Assembly: GCA_030594665.1 (NCBI GenBank)
Contig: JAUVET010000133.1
Coordinates: 1 to 5,319 of the forward strand
DNA: 5,319 bases
DNA from: Methanosarcinaceae archaeon
GTDB taxonomy: Archaea > Halobacteriota > Methanosarcinia > Methanosarcinales > Methanosarcinaceae
Direction of reading: 5' to 3'
Part shown: piece by piece, positions 4,896-5,319 of the stretch
Layout: each line of letters begins with the position of its first letter
Position numbering within the stretch: the stretch's first letter is position 1
Notes under the pieces: model-generated
Databases searched by the model: none
The model's input: only the letters and a program-made list of their open reading frames with translations
Told to the model about the DNA's origin: nothing
Position numbers and translations under genes: made by a program

Positions 4896-5319
4896 CACAT
4901 ACGAACTTCAAATCATGCAAGAATAGTTCTATATTTTCAGGTGTCAGGTGTGGCATCAGAACCAGCCTGAGTGCACGGGGTTGTCGTGTGATGGATAACT
5001 GCCATCCGAACTCCTCCCGAAGTCTTTTTCTCACCAGGTCAGCATCAGGAACATCAAGAGCCACCACGTTCATGACCGGCTCGATCAATGGTTCAATTCC
5101 AATCTCTTTTGCTCCGGCTACAACCATGTCTGTAAGTTCCATACACAGGTCCACAATACGCTGGTATCCATCCCTTCCAAGATGTTTCATGACAGCATAC
5201 GTGCCTGCAACAGTGGCACCGCTTCTGGTTCCTGTGAGTGAATACTGGGTATCGATAGTAAGATAGGGCGTATAGGTCCGGAGATGGTGGAGATGTTCAA
5301 GATCCCTGAACAACAACCC
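4888..5319 (-). CDS. mfnA: L-tyrosine/L-aspartate decarboxylase MfnA, C-terminal part; gene runs off the right edge
   Basis: PLP-dependent group II decarboxylase of archaea. In methanogens it converts L-tyrosine to tyramine for methanofuran; in some archaea it also makes beta-alanine from L-aspartate for coenzyme A. The frame is open to the edge (143 codons plus TGA at 4888-4890), about 37% of a protein usually near 380-400 residues. The ATG at 5316 is internal, preceded by an in-frame Gly codon. Visible hallmarks are the LFRDLEHL block, [17 protein letters not shown] (the conserved loop after the PLP-lysine region), AVMKHLG..GY, the small-domain NVVALDV strand, and the ending [15 protein letters not shown]. 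The PLP-binding Lys lies outside the window. It converges with the transposase remnant, whose homology ends at or just inside its stop codon. No break is seen. The MfnA call over glutamate decarboxylase rests on overall similarity and the archaeal setting. Confidence 0.92.
   Translation of the reverse strand, partial: GLLFRDLEHLHHLRTYTPYLTIDTQYSLTGTRSGATVAGTYAVMKHLGRDGYQRIVDLCMELTDMVVAGAKEIGIEPLIEPVMNVVALDVPDADLVRKRLREEFGWQLSITRQPRALRLVLMPHLTPENIELFLHDLKFVCDL

Noticed and set aside
1..5319. CRISPR array
   Set aside because: The only regular repeat is the in-frame 63-bp unit with no unique spacers; no direct repeats of CRISPR length and spacing were seen.

Overview
The window looks like a piece of a methanogen-type euryarchaeal chromosome, probably Methanosarcinales or an ANME-2/Methanoperedens-like relative. 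Three things point there: an archaeal Y-family DNA polymerase with a C-terminal PCNA-binding peptide, an MfnA-type tyrosine/aspartate decarboxylase of the methanofuran pathway, and archaeal promoter and Shine-Dalgarno styles. The lineage is inferred from protein character, not from a database match.

Layout, left to right. The 3' two-thirds of dinB enters from the left edge (1-759, +). A short spacer with a base-paired element (791-868) follows. Next is a small three-helix membrane protein on the minus strand (about 1025-1315). A gene-free stretch (1331-1635) leads to the C-terminal remnant of an IS4-superfamily (IS1634-like) transposase on the minus strand, whose reading frame is open from 2274 down to 1636. 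The central gene (2315-4348, +) encodes a 677-residue membrane protein. It has an N-terminal beta-rich domain, a second alpha/beta domain, a 21-residue tandem repeat, a long charged coiled coil, one transmembrane helix and a C-terminal FGE-sulfatase/SUMF1-type C-type-lectin-fold domain. After it comes an AT-rich spacer holding a tight hairpin just past the stop codon, a cluster of hairpins (4417-4498) that may be a structured RNA, and the N-terminal remnant of a second transposase (4720-4895, +). The window ends inside mfnA (minus strand, 4888 to the right edge).

The most interesting point is the last ~110 bp of the central gene. It shows the marks of a diversity-generating retroelement (DGR) variable region: a C-type-lectin-fold C-terminus with the RGGSW...R.A.R...GFR frame, an abrupt rise to about 71% GC, only about 10% adenine, and candidate variable codons that nearly all end in a pyrimidine. 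A 7-bp hairpin with a tetraloop lies 27 bp after the stop codon. Neither the template repeat nor the reverse transcriptase is in this window, so the call rests on the target side alone and would need a template elsewhere in the genome. If right, the variable face would be displayed outside the cell by the single transmembrane helix.

dinB and mfnA are ordinary chromosomal genes and are not functionally linked to the middle. The central gene lies between two dead insertion-sequence fragments, so the middle reads as an accessory segment placed between core genes. Its probable TATA box falls at the edge of the upstream transposase remnant.
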